NCBI GenBank assembly: GCA_016935955.1 | Contig: JAFGPY010000309.1 | Span: 1-6,442, forward strand | Direction of reading: 5' to 3' | Origin: Planctomycetota bacterium | GTDB lineage: Bacteria; Planctomycetota; Phycisphaerae; FEN-1346; JAACEH01 | Length of the DNA: 6,442 nucleotides | Shown here: piece after piece, positions 1 through 4,279 of the stretch | How the letters are laid out: every line of letters starts with the position of its first letter | Position numbering within the stretch: position 1 is the stretch's first letter | Position numbers and translations under genes: made by a program | The notes under the pieces: generated by a model | Told to the model about the DNA's origin: nothing | Database searches by the model: none | What the model saw: only the letters and a program-made list of their open reading frames with translations

Positions 1-696
1 GCGGCCAAGGCCTGCTACGACGTGGCCAAGGCCTACGGCACGCCGTTCGTCTCGGGCAAGGACAGCCTCAACAACGAATACCAGACGGCGGCCGGAACGA
101 TCGCCATCCCGGCGACGTTGCTGATCTCGGCGATGGCCATCGTGCCGGACGTTCGGTGCACGGTTACCAGCGACCTGAAGCAGACCGGCAACGTCCTGTA
201 CCTGGTGGGCCTGACGAAGGACGAGTTGGGCGGGTCGCATTACTGGGCGCTGAAGGACAAGATCGGCCGCCGGGCGCCGATGCCCGACCTGGCCACAGCG
301 CCGAAGACCTTTGCCGCCCTGCACGAGGCGATCAAGGCCGGACTGGTCCGGTCGTGCCACGACCTCTCGGAAGGCGGGCTGGCCGTGGCCGCGGCCGAGA
401 TGGCCTTCGCGGGCGGACTCGGGGCCGAGATCGTGCTGTCGAAAGTGCAGCGCGACGACGACGTGACGCGCGACGAGCAGATCCTGTTCAGCGAATCGAC
501 AACGCGGCTGCTGGTCGAAGTGTCGAAGCTGGACTGCGCGAAGTTTGAGCGGCTGCTCTACGGCGTGCCGCGGTCGCAGATCGGGCTCGTGAACGAGAGC
601 GGCCGCCTGGTGGCCGTGGGCCTGAAGGGCGAGCCGGTGATCGACGAGTCGATCGATTCGCTCCGCGAGTCGTGGTTGCGGCCGCTGGATTGGTGA
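1..696 (+). CDS. purL: Phosphoribosylformylglycinamidine (FGAM) synthetase, PurL subunit, C-terminal 231 residues (5' truncated by window)
   Basis: PurL is the ATP-dependent synthetase subunit that turns formylglycinamide ribonucleotide into FGAM in cytosolic purine synthesis, using ammonia delivered by PurQ. The reading frame is open from the first base, so the gene begins before the window; the GTG at 22 is an internal valine codon. Visible family motifs, numbered from the first residue in the window, are GTPFVSGKDSLNNEY at 13-27 (a PurL/AIR-synthase signature), LGGSHY at 76-81, CHDLSEGGLAVA at 119-130 and LFSESTTR at 162-169. The protein ends in RPLDW. It stops here without a fused glutaminase domain and a separate purQ follows, so this is the small PurL type rather than the E. 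coli fused type. purQ lies 404 bp downstream on the same strand. The TGA stop at 694-696 is followed 11 bp later by a REP-like hairpin. Identity is very secure; the N-terminal architecture is not visible. Confidence 0.97.
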   Translation, partial: AAKACYDVAKAYGTPFVSGKDSLNNEYQTAAGTIAIPATLLISAMAIVPDVRCTVTSDLKQTGNVLYLVGLTKDELGGSHYWALKDKIGRRAPMPDLATAPKTFAALHEAIKAGLVRSCHDLSEGGLAVAAAEMAFAGGLGAEIVLSKVQRDDDVTRDEQILFSESTTRLLVEVSKLDCAKFERLLYGVPRSQIGLVNESGRLVAVGLKGEPVIDESIDSLRESWLRPLDW

Positions 697-707
697 GGTA
701 ATGCCCC

Positions 708-736
708 CGTGTAGGGGCACGGCGCGGACGTGCCCG
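708..736 (+). repeat. 29-bp REP-like hairpin, copy 1, with GTAG foot
   Basis: The unit begins CGTGTAGGG and forms a 6-bp stem, GGGCAC at 715-720 with GTGCCC at 730-735. A GTAG foot (711-714) just 5' of a hairpin is the hallmark of classical bacterial REP elements recognised by RAYT transposases. A second copy at 4036-4064 matches at 27 of 29 positions. This copy begins 11 bp after the purL stop codon. Confidence 0.8.
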
Positions 737-786
737 AGTCTGCTGGACGAGTGGGGCTGCAGGCTGCGGCAGTGACGAGACGTCCG

Positions 787-831
787 CACACTTTGGCGCC
801 GCCTTCGGCGTCGCTTCAAAGTGTGGCACCC
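787..831 (-). repeat. REP-like palindrome with GGGTGCC foot
   Basis: The arms CACACTTTG (787-795) and CAAAGTGTG (817-825) are perfectly complementary. The 21-nt interior holds a second, smaller inverted pair, GCGCCG with CGGCGT, the latter imperfect. The + strand motif GGCACCC at 825-831 overlaps the 3' arm by one base; read on the minus strand it is the foot GGGTGCC shared with other units in the window. The stem sequence is unlike the other units although the foot is the same. Confidence 0.65.
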
Positions 832-847
832 GACCCATGGATTAAGG

Positions 848-902
848 GGGTGCCGCGCTTCTGCTCGTCGCAGATCCCGAGCGACGTCGAGGGGCAGAAG
901 CG
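848..902 (+). repeat. Long-loop REP-like unit, copy 1
   Basis: The foot GGGTGCC (848-854) is followed by the arms CGCTTCTGC (856-864) and GCAGAAGCG (894-902), a perfect 9-bp stem around a 29-nt loop. The loop is a near copy of the loop in the minus-strand unit at 1001-1049, read in the same direction relative to the foot. Both contain CCCGAGC and GTCGAGG, yet the stems that enclose them differ. The 7-base arm core GCTTCTG is shared with the neighbouring palindrome at 926-949. Confidence 0.65.
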
Positions 903-925
903 TGCCGATTGGGCAAGAGCTTCCG

Positions 926-955
926 CATGCTTCTGCAAGCAGAAGCATGGCACCC
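926..955 (-). repeat. REP-like palindrome with GGGTGCC foot
   Basis: The arms CATGCTTCTGC (926-936) and GCAGAAGCATG (939-949) are perfect 11-bp complements separated by AA. The + strand GGCACCC at 949-955 is the minus-strand foot GGGTGCC. With a 2-nt spacer the innermost pairs must open in any hairpin, or the unit could act as a cruciform or symmetric protein site in duplex DNA. Confidence 0.75.
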
Positions 956-960
956 TTTGC

Positions 961-989
961 CGCATGCCTGCGGGGCAGGCATGGCACCC
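961..989 (-). repeat. 29-bp palindromic REP-like unit, exact duplicate (copy 1)
   Basis: The arms CATGCCTGC (963-971) and GCAGGCATG (975-983) surround a GGG loop, and GGCACCC (983-989) forms the foot on the minus strand. The whole 29 bp recurs without a mismatch at 4247-4275, in the same orientation, about 3.3 kb away. Exact identity in non-coding DNA suggests recent copying, gene conversion or strong constraint. Confidence 0.85.
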
Positions 990-1000
990 GAGTCTGCCGC

Positions 1001-1049
1001 GTGGCTGCCCCTCGACAAGCTCGGGGTCTACGACAAGCAGCCACCCTAC
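1001..1049 (-). repeat. Long-loop REP-like unit, copy 2, with GTAG foot
   Basis: Read on the minus strand, the unit starts GTAGGGTGG. Its arms, GTGGCTGC at 1001-1008 and GCAGCCAC at 1037-1044, form a perfect 8-bp stem around a 28-nt loop. The loop matches that of the unit at 848-902 apart from a few substitutions and a one-base gap, while the stem is different. The GTAG foot lies at 1046-1049 (CTAC on the + strand). Confidence 0.65.
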
Positions 1050-1085
1050 GTTTGACGTTCGTTTGTTCACGATGTCAGTCGAAAC

Positions 1086-1089
1086 AGGA
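1086..1089 (+). promoter_or_regulatory. Ribosome binding site of purQ
   Basis: AGGA lies 11 bases before the ATG at 1101. The spacing is a little long but acceptable, and it supports this ATG, which also gives the family-typical N-terminus. Confidence 0.55.
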
Positions 1090-1100
1090 AACCAAGATTC

Positions 1101-1886
1101 ATGCCGCCAAAAGCATTAGTGCTTCGAACCGCCGGGACGAACTGCGACCGTGAGACCGAGTTTGCGTTTCAGACGGCCGGGGCCGCAGCCGACCGCGTGC
1201 ACGTCAATCGCCTGATCGCCGAGCCGCAACTGCTCGACGGTTACCAGATCCTTTGCCTGCCGGGCGGGTTCAGCTACGGCGACGACCTGGGGGCCGGCCG
1301 CGTGCTGGCGTCGCAGTTGCTGGTGCACCTGCGCGACCGGCTGGCCGACTTCATCGCCCGCGGCAACCTGGCCATCGGCATCTGCAACGGGTTCCAGGTG
1401 CTGGTCAAAACGGGGCTGCTGCCCGGCCCGGTCGGCGACGACACATCGCCGATGCAGCAGACCACCACCGTGACCTACAACGATTCCGGCAAGTTCGAGG
1501 ACCGCTGGGTCCACCTGCGCGTCGACACCGATCATTGCGTGTTTCTGGAGAAGGGCGAGATCATCTACCTGCCGATCGCTCACGGCGAGGGCAAGGTGAT
1601 TCCGCTCGACAAGGAGCACCGGCAGGCCCTCGAGCGGCTCGGCCGCGTGGCCCTGCGGTACGTCGGCCCGAACGGCGAGGACGATCCGGGCTACCCGGGC
1701 AACCCGAACGGCTCGCTCGGCGACATCGCCGGCATGACCGACGCGACCGGCCACATTCTCGGCCTGATGCCGCACCCCGAGCGGCACCTGACCGGCTACC
1801 AGCATCCGCAGTGGACGCGGCTGGGGGCCAAGGACGAGGGCGACGGCCTGCGGCTGTTCACTCGCGCCGTGAAGTTCTTCGCGTGA
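1101..1886 (+). CDS. purQ: FGAM synthetase, glutamine amidotransferase subunit PurQ
   Basis: PurQ hydrolyses glutamine and passes the ammonia to PurL in the cytosolic FGAM synthetase complex. The 261-residue product is a class I (triad) glutamine amidotransferase. The N-terminal strand KALVLRTAGTNCDRE is at 4-18, LCLPGGFSYGDDLGAGRV at 51-68 contains the oxyanion-hole region, GICNGFQVL at 93-101 holds nucleophile Cys95, and GLMPHPERHL at 221-230 holds His225 and Glu227 of the triad. IAHGEGK (159-165) and NPNGS (201-205) are further PurQ signatures. It is longer than the roughly 227-residue Bacillus form because of a central insertion around 106-140 that includes GKFEDRWVHLR; similar length occurs in other lineages with small PurL. 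The ATG start has an AGGA upstream. The gene follows purL on the same strand, so a shared transcript is plausible. Its TGA stop lies inside a 13-bp sequence repeated at 1939-1951. Catalytic residues are complete and identity is secure. Confidence 0.97.
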   Translation: MPPKALVLRTAGTNCDRETEFAFQTAGAAADRVHVNRLIAEPQLLDGYQILCLPGGFSYGDDLGAGRVLASQLLVHLRDRLADFIARGNLAIGICNGFQVLVKTGLLPGPVGDDTSPMQQTTTVTYNDSGKFEDRWVHLRVDTDHCVFLEKGEIIYLPIAHGEGKVIPLDKEHRQALERLGRVALRYVGPNGEDDPGYPGNPNGSLGDIAGMTDATGHILGLMPHPERHLTGYQHPQWTRLGAKDEGDGLRLFTRAVKFFA

Positions 1887-1911
1887 CGGTCTGGTTGATC
1901 CGAGGTGACGC

Positions 1912-1938
1912 GTGGGTCCGGTGGACCCACCCTACACG
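1912..1938 (-). repeat. GTAG-footed REP-like palindrome
   Basis: On the minus strand it starts CGTGTAGGG, the same nine bases that open the units at 708 and 4036. The arms GTGGGTCC (1912-1919) and GGACCCAC (1923-1930) are perfect complements around GGT. The stem sequence differs from those other two units, so the foot is conserved while the stem is not. Confidence 0.75.
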
Positions 1939-1976
1939 CTTCGCGTGACGGCTTCGATGCGCCAAGGACATTCGAT

Positions 1977-1995
1977 CCCCCGGCGGTGCCGGGGG
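1977..1995. repeat. Perfect 8-bp hairpin
   Basis: The arms CCCCCGGC (1977-1984) and GCCGGGGG (1988-1995) enclose GGT. No GGGTGSC or GTAG foot adjoins it and no T-run follows, so it is neither a clear REP unit nor a clear intrinsic terminator. Confidence 0.6.
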
Positions 1996-2006
1996 CTTGT
2001 GGTCTG

Positions 2007-2038
2007 CGCATAAGCCCGCCGCATTGCGGCGGGATGCG
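2007..2038. repeat. Hairpin with two-part stem
   Basis: The arms CCCGCCGC (2015-2022) and GCGGCGGG (2026-2033) enclose ATT. The stem continues outward as CGCAT (2007-2011) with ATGCG (2034-2038) after an AAG-containing bulge on the 5' side. There is no foot motif. Confidence 0.55.
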
Positions 2039-2057
2039 ATGAAGCAAGGACGTTCGG

Positions 2058-2089
2058 CATGGCGACAAACGACGGCCGCCATGGCACCC
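2058..2089 (-). repeat. REP-like palindrome with GGGTGCC foot
   Basis: The arms CATGGCG (2058-2064) and CGCCATG (2077-2083) enclose 12 nt, and GGCACCC (2083-2089) forms the minus-strand foot. It has the same layout as the units at 926 and 961, with a third stem sequence. Confidence 0.65.
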
Positions 2090-2101
2090 GCTTTGGCTTG
2101 G

Positions 2102-2181
2102 GGGTGGCGTGGCCACGCTTGCGTGGCCATGGGCGCTTGCCGCGGGAATCATGGTCACGCTTCGCGTGAACCATGCCACCC
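2102..2181. repeat. 80-bp double-palindrome (BIME-like) element, copy A
   Basis: The termini GGGTGGCGTGG (2102-2112) and CCATGCCACCC (2171-2181) are inverted with one mismatch in 11. The left half is a hairpin with arms TGGCCACGC (2110-2118) and GCGTGGCCA (2121-2129). The right half is a hairpin with arms CATGGTCACGC (2150-2160) and GCGTGAACCATG (2164-2175), with one bulged base. Each end carries the foot GGGTGGC pointing outward to inward, so the element reads as two REP units head to head. Copy B at 4143-4222 is identical at 76 of 80 positions. It has no coding capacity. A small MITE is the alternative reading. Confidence 0.85.
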
Positions 2182-2284
2182 ATCGCGTGGCCACATGCGG
2201 CCGTGGCACCAGCCTTTTCCGCGTGGCGGGAGACGACCCGCCGTGGCACGTTTCTTCGGACAGTCTCCAGACGGTGCAGGCCTT

Positions 2285-4042
2285 ATGCCCAAACGCTGGA
2301 CGTTCTATCCGCCGTCCGACGACGTCGAGGCCCTGGCCCGGCAGATCAACACCGGTCCGCTGCTGACGCAGGTGCTTATCAATCGCGGGCTGACCACGCC
2401 CGAAGCCTGTCGCGGATTCCTCAACTGCGGCTACGAGACGCTGCACCGCCCCGAACTGATGCCCGGCCTGTCGCGCGCCGCCGAGCGCATCGTCAAAGCC
2501 ATTCGCGGCGGCGAGAAGGTGGCCATCTACGGCGACTACGACGTGGACGGCCTGACGGCCTCGGCCACACTCTACCAGTGCCTGGAACTGGCCGGCGCGC
2601 CGCCGACGGTCTATGTGCCGCACCGTATCGAGGAAGGCTATGGTCTGAACTGCGACGCGATACGCCAGTTGGCCGACCAGGGGCACACGCTGATCGTGAC
2701 CGTGGATTGCGGTGTGACCAGTCCGGAGGAAGCGGCGCTGGCCCGCGAACTGGGCGTGGACCTGATCATCACCGACCATCACGAGCCCGAGCCCGTGCTG
2801 CCCGACGCCTACGTGGTGGTCGACCCGAAGCTGCCCGACTCGGCGTACCCGTTCCGCGACCTGGCGGGCGTGGGCATCGCCTTCAAGCTGGCCTGGGCCG
2901 TGGGCCTGCACCTGGCGGGCCGCGAGACCTGCACGCCCGAGTTCCAGCGGTTCCTGACCGACGCCACGAGCCTGGCGGCCCTGGGGACGATCGCCGACGT
3001 CGTGCCGCTGGTGGGCGAGAACCGGGCCCTGGCCGGCATGGGGCTGAAGTCGCTGTCGAACAAACGCTACCACGTCGGGCTGGAGGCCATCGTCGAGTCG
3101 GCTCGCCTGCGCGACGATCGCGTCCGCGAGCACGACGTGGCGTTCATCATCGGCCCGCGACTGAACGCCGCGGGGCGGATGGGCTCGGCCGAGAAGGCCC
3201 TGCGACTGCTGACGTCGGCCACGGCCGATGAGGCCGCAGAGATTGCCGCCGACCTGGAGCGCGAGAACCGTCGTCGCCAGGAGGTCGAGCGCGAGATCTT
3301 CGCCCAGGCCGCCGGGATGATCAACGAGCAGGGGGGATTGGGCGACCGCCGCACAATCGTCCTGGCTTCGCCCCAGTGGCACGCGGGCGTGATCGGCATC
3401 GTGGCTTCGCGGCTCGTGGAGCAGTACCACCGGCCGACCATCCTGATCGCCCTGGAGGACGGGCAGGGGCAGGGCTCCGGGCGGTCGATTCCCGGCTTCA
3501 GCCTGTTCGAGGCCCTGGACGCCTGCAGCGAGGCCCTGCTGCGGTTCGGCGGCCACGCCATGGCGGCCGGTCTGCGGCTCGAAGCGGGCAACGTGGGCCG
3601 ACTGACGGAACTGATGGAGGCCTATGGCCGCAAGACCATCAAGCCGGCCGACCTGATTCCGTCGCTGACGATCGACAGCGAGGCCGTCCTCGGAGCGGTG
3701 ACCGTCGAGGCGATCCAGGAACTGCAGCGGCTGGCGCCGTTCGGCCAGGGCAACGCGCGGCCGACGTTCGCCGTGAGGGGTTGCACGCTGGCCACCCCGC
3801 CGAAGCGCATGGGCAAGAGCGGGGCGCACATGTCGCTGCAACTGACGCAGGCGGGCGTGAGCCGCAGGGCCGTCTGGTGGCGAGCCGGCGACCAGGCGAC
3901 GACGCTCGCCAGGGCCGCATCGCTCGACGTGGCCTTCCGTCCGCGGATCAATCGGTTCGGCTACAAGGAGTCGGTGGAACTCGACGTGCTGGACATTCAT
4001 CCCGGTGGCTACCGAGACCCCGACATTACAACTGACGTGTAG
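2285..4042 (+). CDS. recJ: Single-stranded-DNA-specific 5'-3' exonuclease RecJ
   Basis: RecJ degrades single-stranded DNA 5' to 3' with Mn/Mg in recombination and repair. The 585-residue product matches the usual RecJ length and shows the DHH-phosphoesterase core in order: IYGDYDVDG (81-89, metal-binding Asp84, Asp86, Asp88), VTVDCGVTS (138-146), ITDHHEP (162-168, the DHH motif), AALGTIADVVPL (231-242, Asp238), LNAAGR (293-298), then the DHHA1 region with WHAGVIGIVAS (365-375), GSGRS (397-401) and FGGHAMAAG (421-429). The rest is the C-terminal OB-like domain, containing LAPFGQGNARP (483-493). The ATG at 2285 gives the normal N-terminus KRWTFYPP; the frame is open 288 bp further upstream, but only through palindromic repeats. 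There is no clear Shine-Dalgarno sequence (only GGTGCAGG nearby). The TAG stop is formed by the GTAG foot of a REP-like unit. The gene is convergent with the URO-D-like gene. All catalytic motifs are intact. Confidence 0.96.
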   Translation: MPKRWTFYPPSDDVEALARQINTGPLLTQVLINRGLTTPEACRGFLNCGYETLHRPELMPGLSRAAERIVKAIRGGEKVAIYGDYDVDGLTASATLYQCLELAGAPPTVYVPHRIEEGYGLNCDAIRQLADQGHTLIVTVDCGVTSPEEAALARELGVDLIITDHHEPEPVLPDAYVVVDPKLPDSAYPFRDLAGVGIAFKLAWAVGLHLAGRETCTPEFQRFLTDATSLAALGTIADVVPLVGENRALAGMGLKSLSNKRYHVGLEAIVESARLRDDRVREHDVAFIIGPRLNAAGRMGSAEKALRLLTSATADEAAEIAADLERENRRRQEVEREIFAQAAGMINEQGGLGDRRTIVLASPQWHAGVIGIVASRLVEQYHRPTILIALEDGQGQGSGRSIPGFSLFEALDACSEALLRFGGHAMAAGLRLEAGNVGRLTELMEAYGRKTIKPADLIPSLTIDSEAVLGAVTVEAIQELQRLAPFGQGNARPTFAVRGCTLATPPKRMGKSGAHMSLQLTQAGVSRRAVWWRAGDQATTLARAASLDVAFRPRINRFGYKESVELDVLDIHPGGYRDPDITTDV

Positions 4043-4064
4043 GGACACGGCGCGGGCGTGCCCG
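4036..4064 (+). repeat. 29-bp REP-like hairpin, copy 2, overlapping the recJ stop codon
   Basis: It begins CGTGTAGGG like the copy at 708-736 and matches it at 27 of 29 positions. The GTAG foot is 4039-4042, and its TAG is the recJ stop. The stem is slightly weakened by a bulged A (GGGACAC facing GTGCCC). The last two recJ codons before the stop overlap the unit. Confidence 0.8.
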
Positions 4065-4096
4065 CAGACGCTTGGCGCAAGCCATGTCACTCATTG

Positions 4097-4122
4097 CATG
4101 GCCGCAAGCGGCCATGGCACCA
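4097..4122 (-). repeat. REP-like palindrome with TGGTGCC foot
   Basis: The arms CATGGCCGC (4097-4105) and GCGGCCATG (4108-4116) are perfect complements around AA. GGCACCA (4116-4122) is the minus-strand foot, one base off the usual GGGTGCC. Confidence 0.7.
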
Positions 4123-4142
4123 ACGTCACTCATTCACAGACG

Positions 4143-4222
4143 GGGTGGCATGGCCACGCATGCGTGGCCATGGGCGCTTGTCGCGGGGATCATGGTCACG
4201 CTTCGCGTGAACCATGCCACCC
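4143..4222. repeat. 80-bp double-palindrome (BIME-like) element, copy B
   Basis: The termini GGGTGGCATGG (4143-4153) and CCATGCCACCC (4212-4222) are perfect 11-bp inverted repeats. The left half contains a perfect 24-bp palindrome at 4149-4172, starting CATGGCCACGC. The right half is the hairpin 4191-4216 with a TTC loop, the same as in copy A. The centre between the two hairpins is also conserved. There are only four differences from copy A over 80 bp, two of them inside the left palindrome. Confidence 0.88.
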
Positions 4223-4246
4223 ACTCCACCCACCGCACAGGTCCGG

Positions 4247-4275
4247 CGCATGCCTGCGGGGCAGGCATGGCACCC
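4247..4275 (-). repeat. 29-bp palindromic REP-like unit, exact duplicate (copy 2)
   Basis: Identical to 961-989: arms CATGCCTGC (4249-4257) and GCAGGCATG (4261-4269) around GGG, followed by GGCACCC. It ends four bases before the stop codon of the minus-strand URO-D-like gene, so it lies just beyond the 3' end of that gene. Confidence 0.85.
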
Positions 4276-4279
4276 CAAC

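Larger units (their letters stand above)
697..1100. other. purL-purQ intergenic gap filled with REP-like palindromes
   Basis: This 404-bp gap separates two genes of one enzyme complex and holds no convincing coding region. In order it contains a GTAG-footed hairpin (708-736), a palindrome with a GGGTGCC foot on the minus strand (787-831), a + strand long-loop unit (848-902), two compact minus-strand palindromes (926-955 and 961-989) and a minus-strand long-loop unit (1001-1049). Extra pairings are possible: TGCCCC at 702-707 can pair with GGGGCA at 714-719, competing with the first hairpin, and GCGGACGT at 724-731 can pair with ACGTCCGC at 780-787. About 50 bp of ordinary sequence with a ribosome binding site precede purQ. 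Open frames across the gap translate the repeats and look spurious. Confidence 0.8.
1887..2284. other. purQ-recJ intergenic gap filled with palindromes
   Basis: This 398-bp gap holds no credible gene. It contains a GTAG-footed palindrome (1912-1938), a small CACGC-TTC-GCGTG hairpin (1935-1947), two perfect 8-bp hairpins without a recognisable foot (1977-1995 and 2015-2033), a footed palindrome (2058-2089), the first copy of the 80-bp double unit (2102-2181) and a decayed unit ending in GGCACCA at 2205-2211. The last 70 bp or so before recJ look like ordinary sequence, with no strong promoter or ribosome binding site that I can see. The recJ frame stays open upstream through these repeats from 1997, but that extension has no family support. 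Confidence 0.75.
4043..4279. other. Convergent recJ / URO-D gap filled with palindromes
   Basis: This 237-bp gap between two gene 3' ends is almost all repeat: the end of the 29-bp unit, a small GCTTG/CAAGC hairpin (4070-4082), a footed palindrome (4097-4122), the second 80-bp double unit (4143-4222) and the second exact 29-bp palindrome (4247-4275). GTCACTCATT occurs twice (4085-4094 and 4125-4134). No T-run follows any hairpin, so I do not call an intrinsic terminator, though the hairpins may still shape the 3' ends of both transcripts. Confidence 0.75.

Noticed and set aside
1052..1080. Promoter for purQ with TTGACG at 1052-1057
   Set aside because: No acceptable -10 box occurs 16-18 bp downstream.
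730..1153. Several open frames across the purL-purQ gap
   Set aside because: They translate the palindromes. Peptides such as PELVEG and ACPAG come directly from repeat sequence and from memory recur as spurious proteins in repeat-rich genomes.
1997..2284. N-terminal extension of recJ to the open-frame start at 1997
   Set aside because: The extra 96 codons read through REP-like repeats and match nothing in RecJ; the ATG at 2285 gives the normal family start.
1796..4090. Very long minus-strand open frame (764 codons) opposite recJ
   Set aside because: It is the antisense shadow of a clearly recognisable RecJ in GC-rich DNA, and its translation is rich in Arg, Gly, His and Gln with no family motifs.
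697..4279. CRISPR array
   Set aside because: The repeats are palindromic units of differing sequence and irregular spacing, with no regular repeat-spacer alternation and no cas genes.
4043..4279. Intrinsic terminator between recJ and the URO-D-like gene
   Set aside because: Hairpins are present but none is followed by a T-run on either strand.
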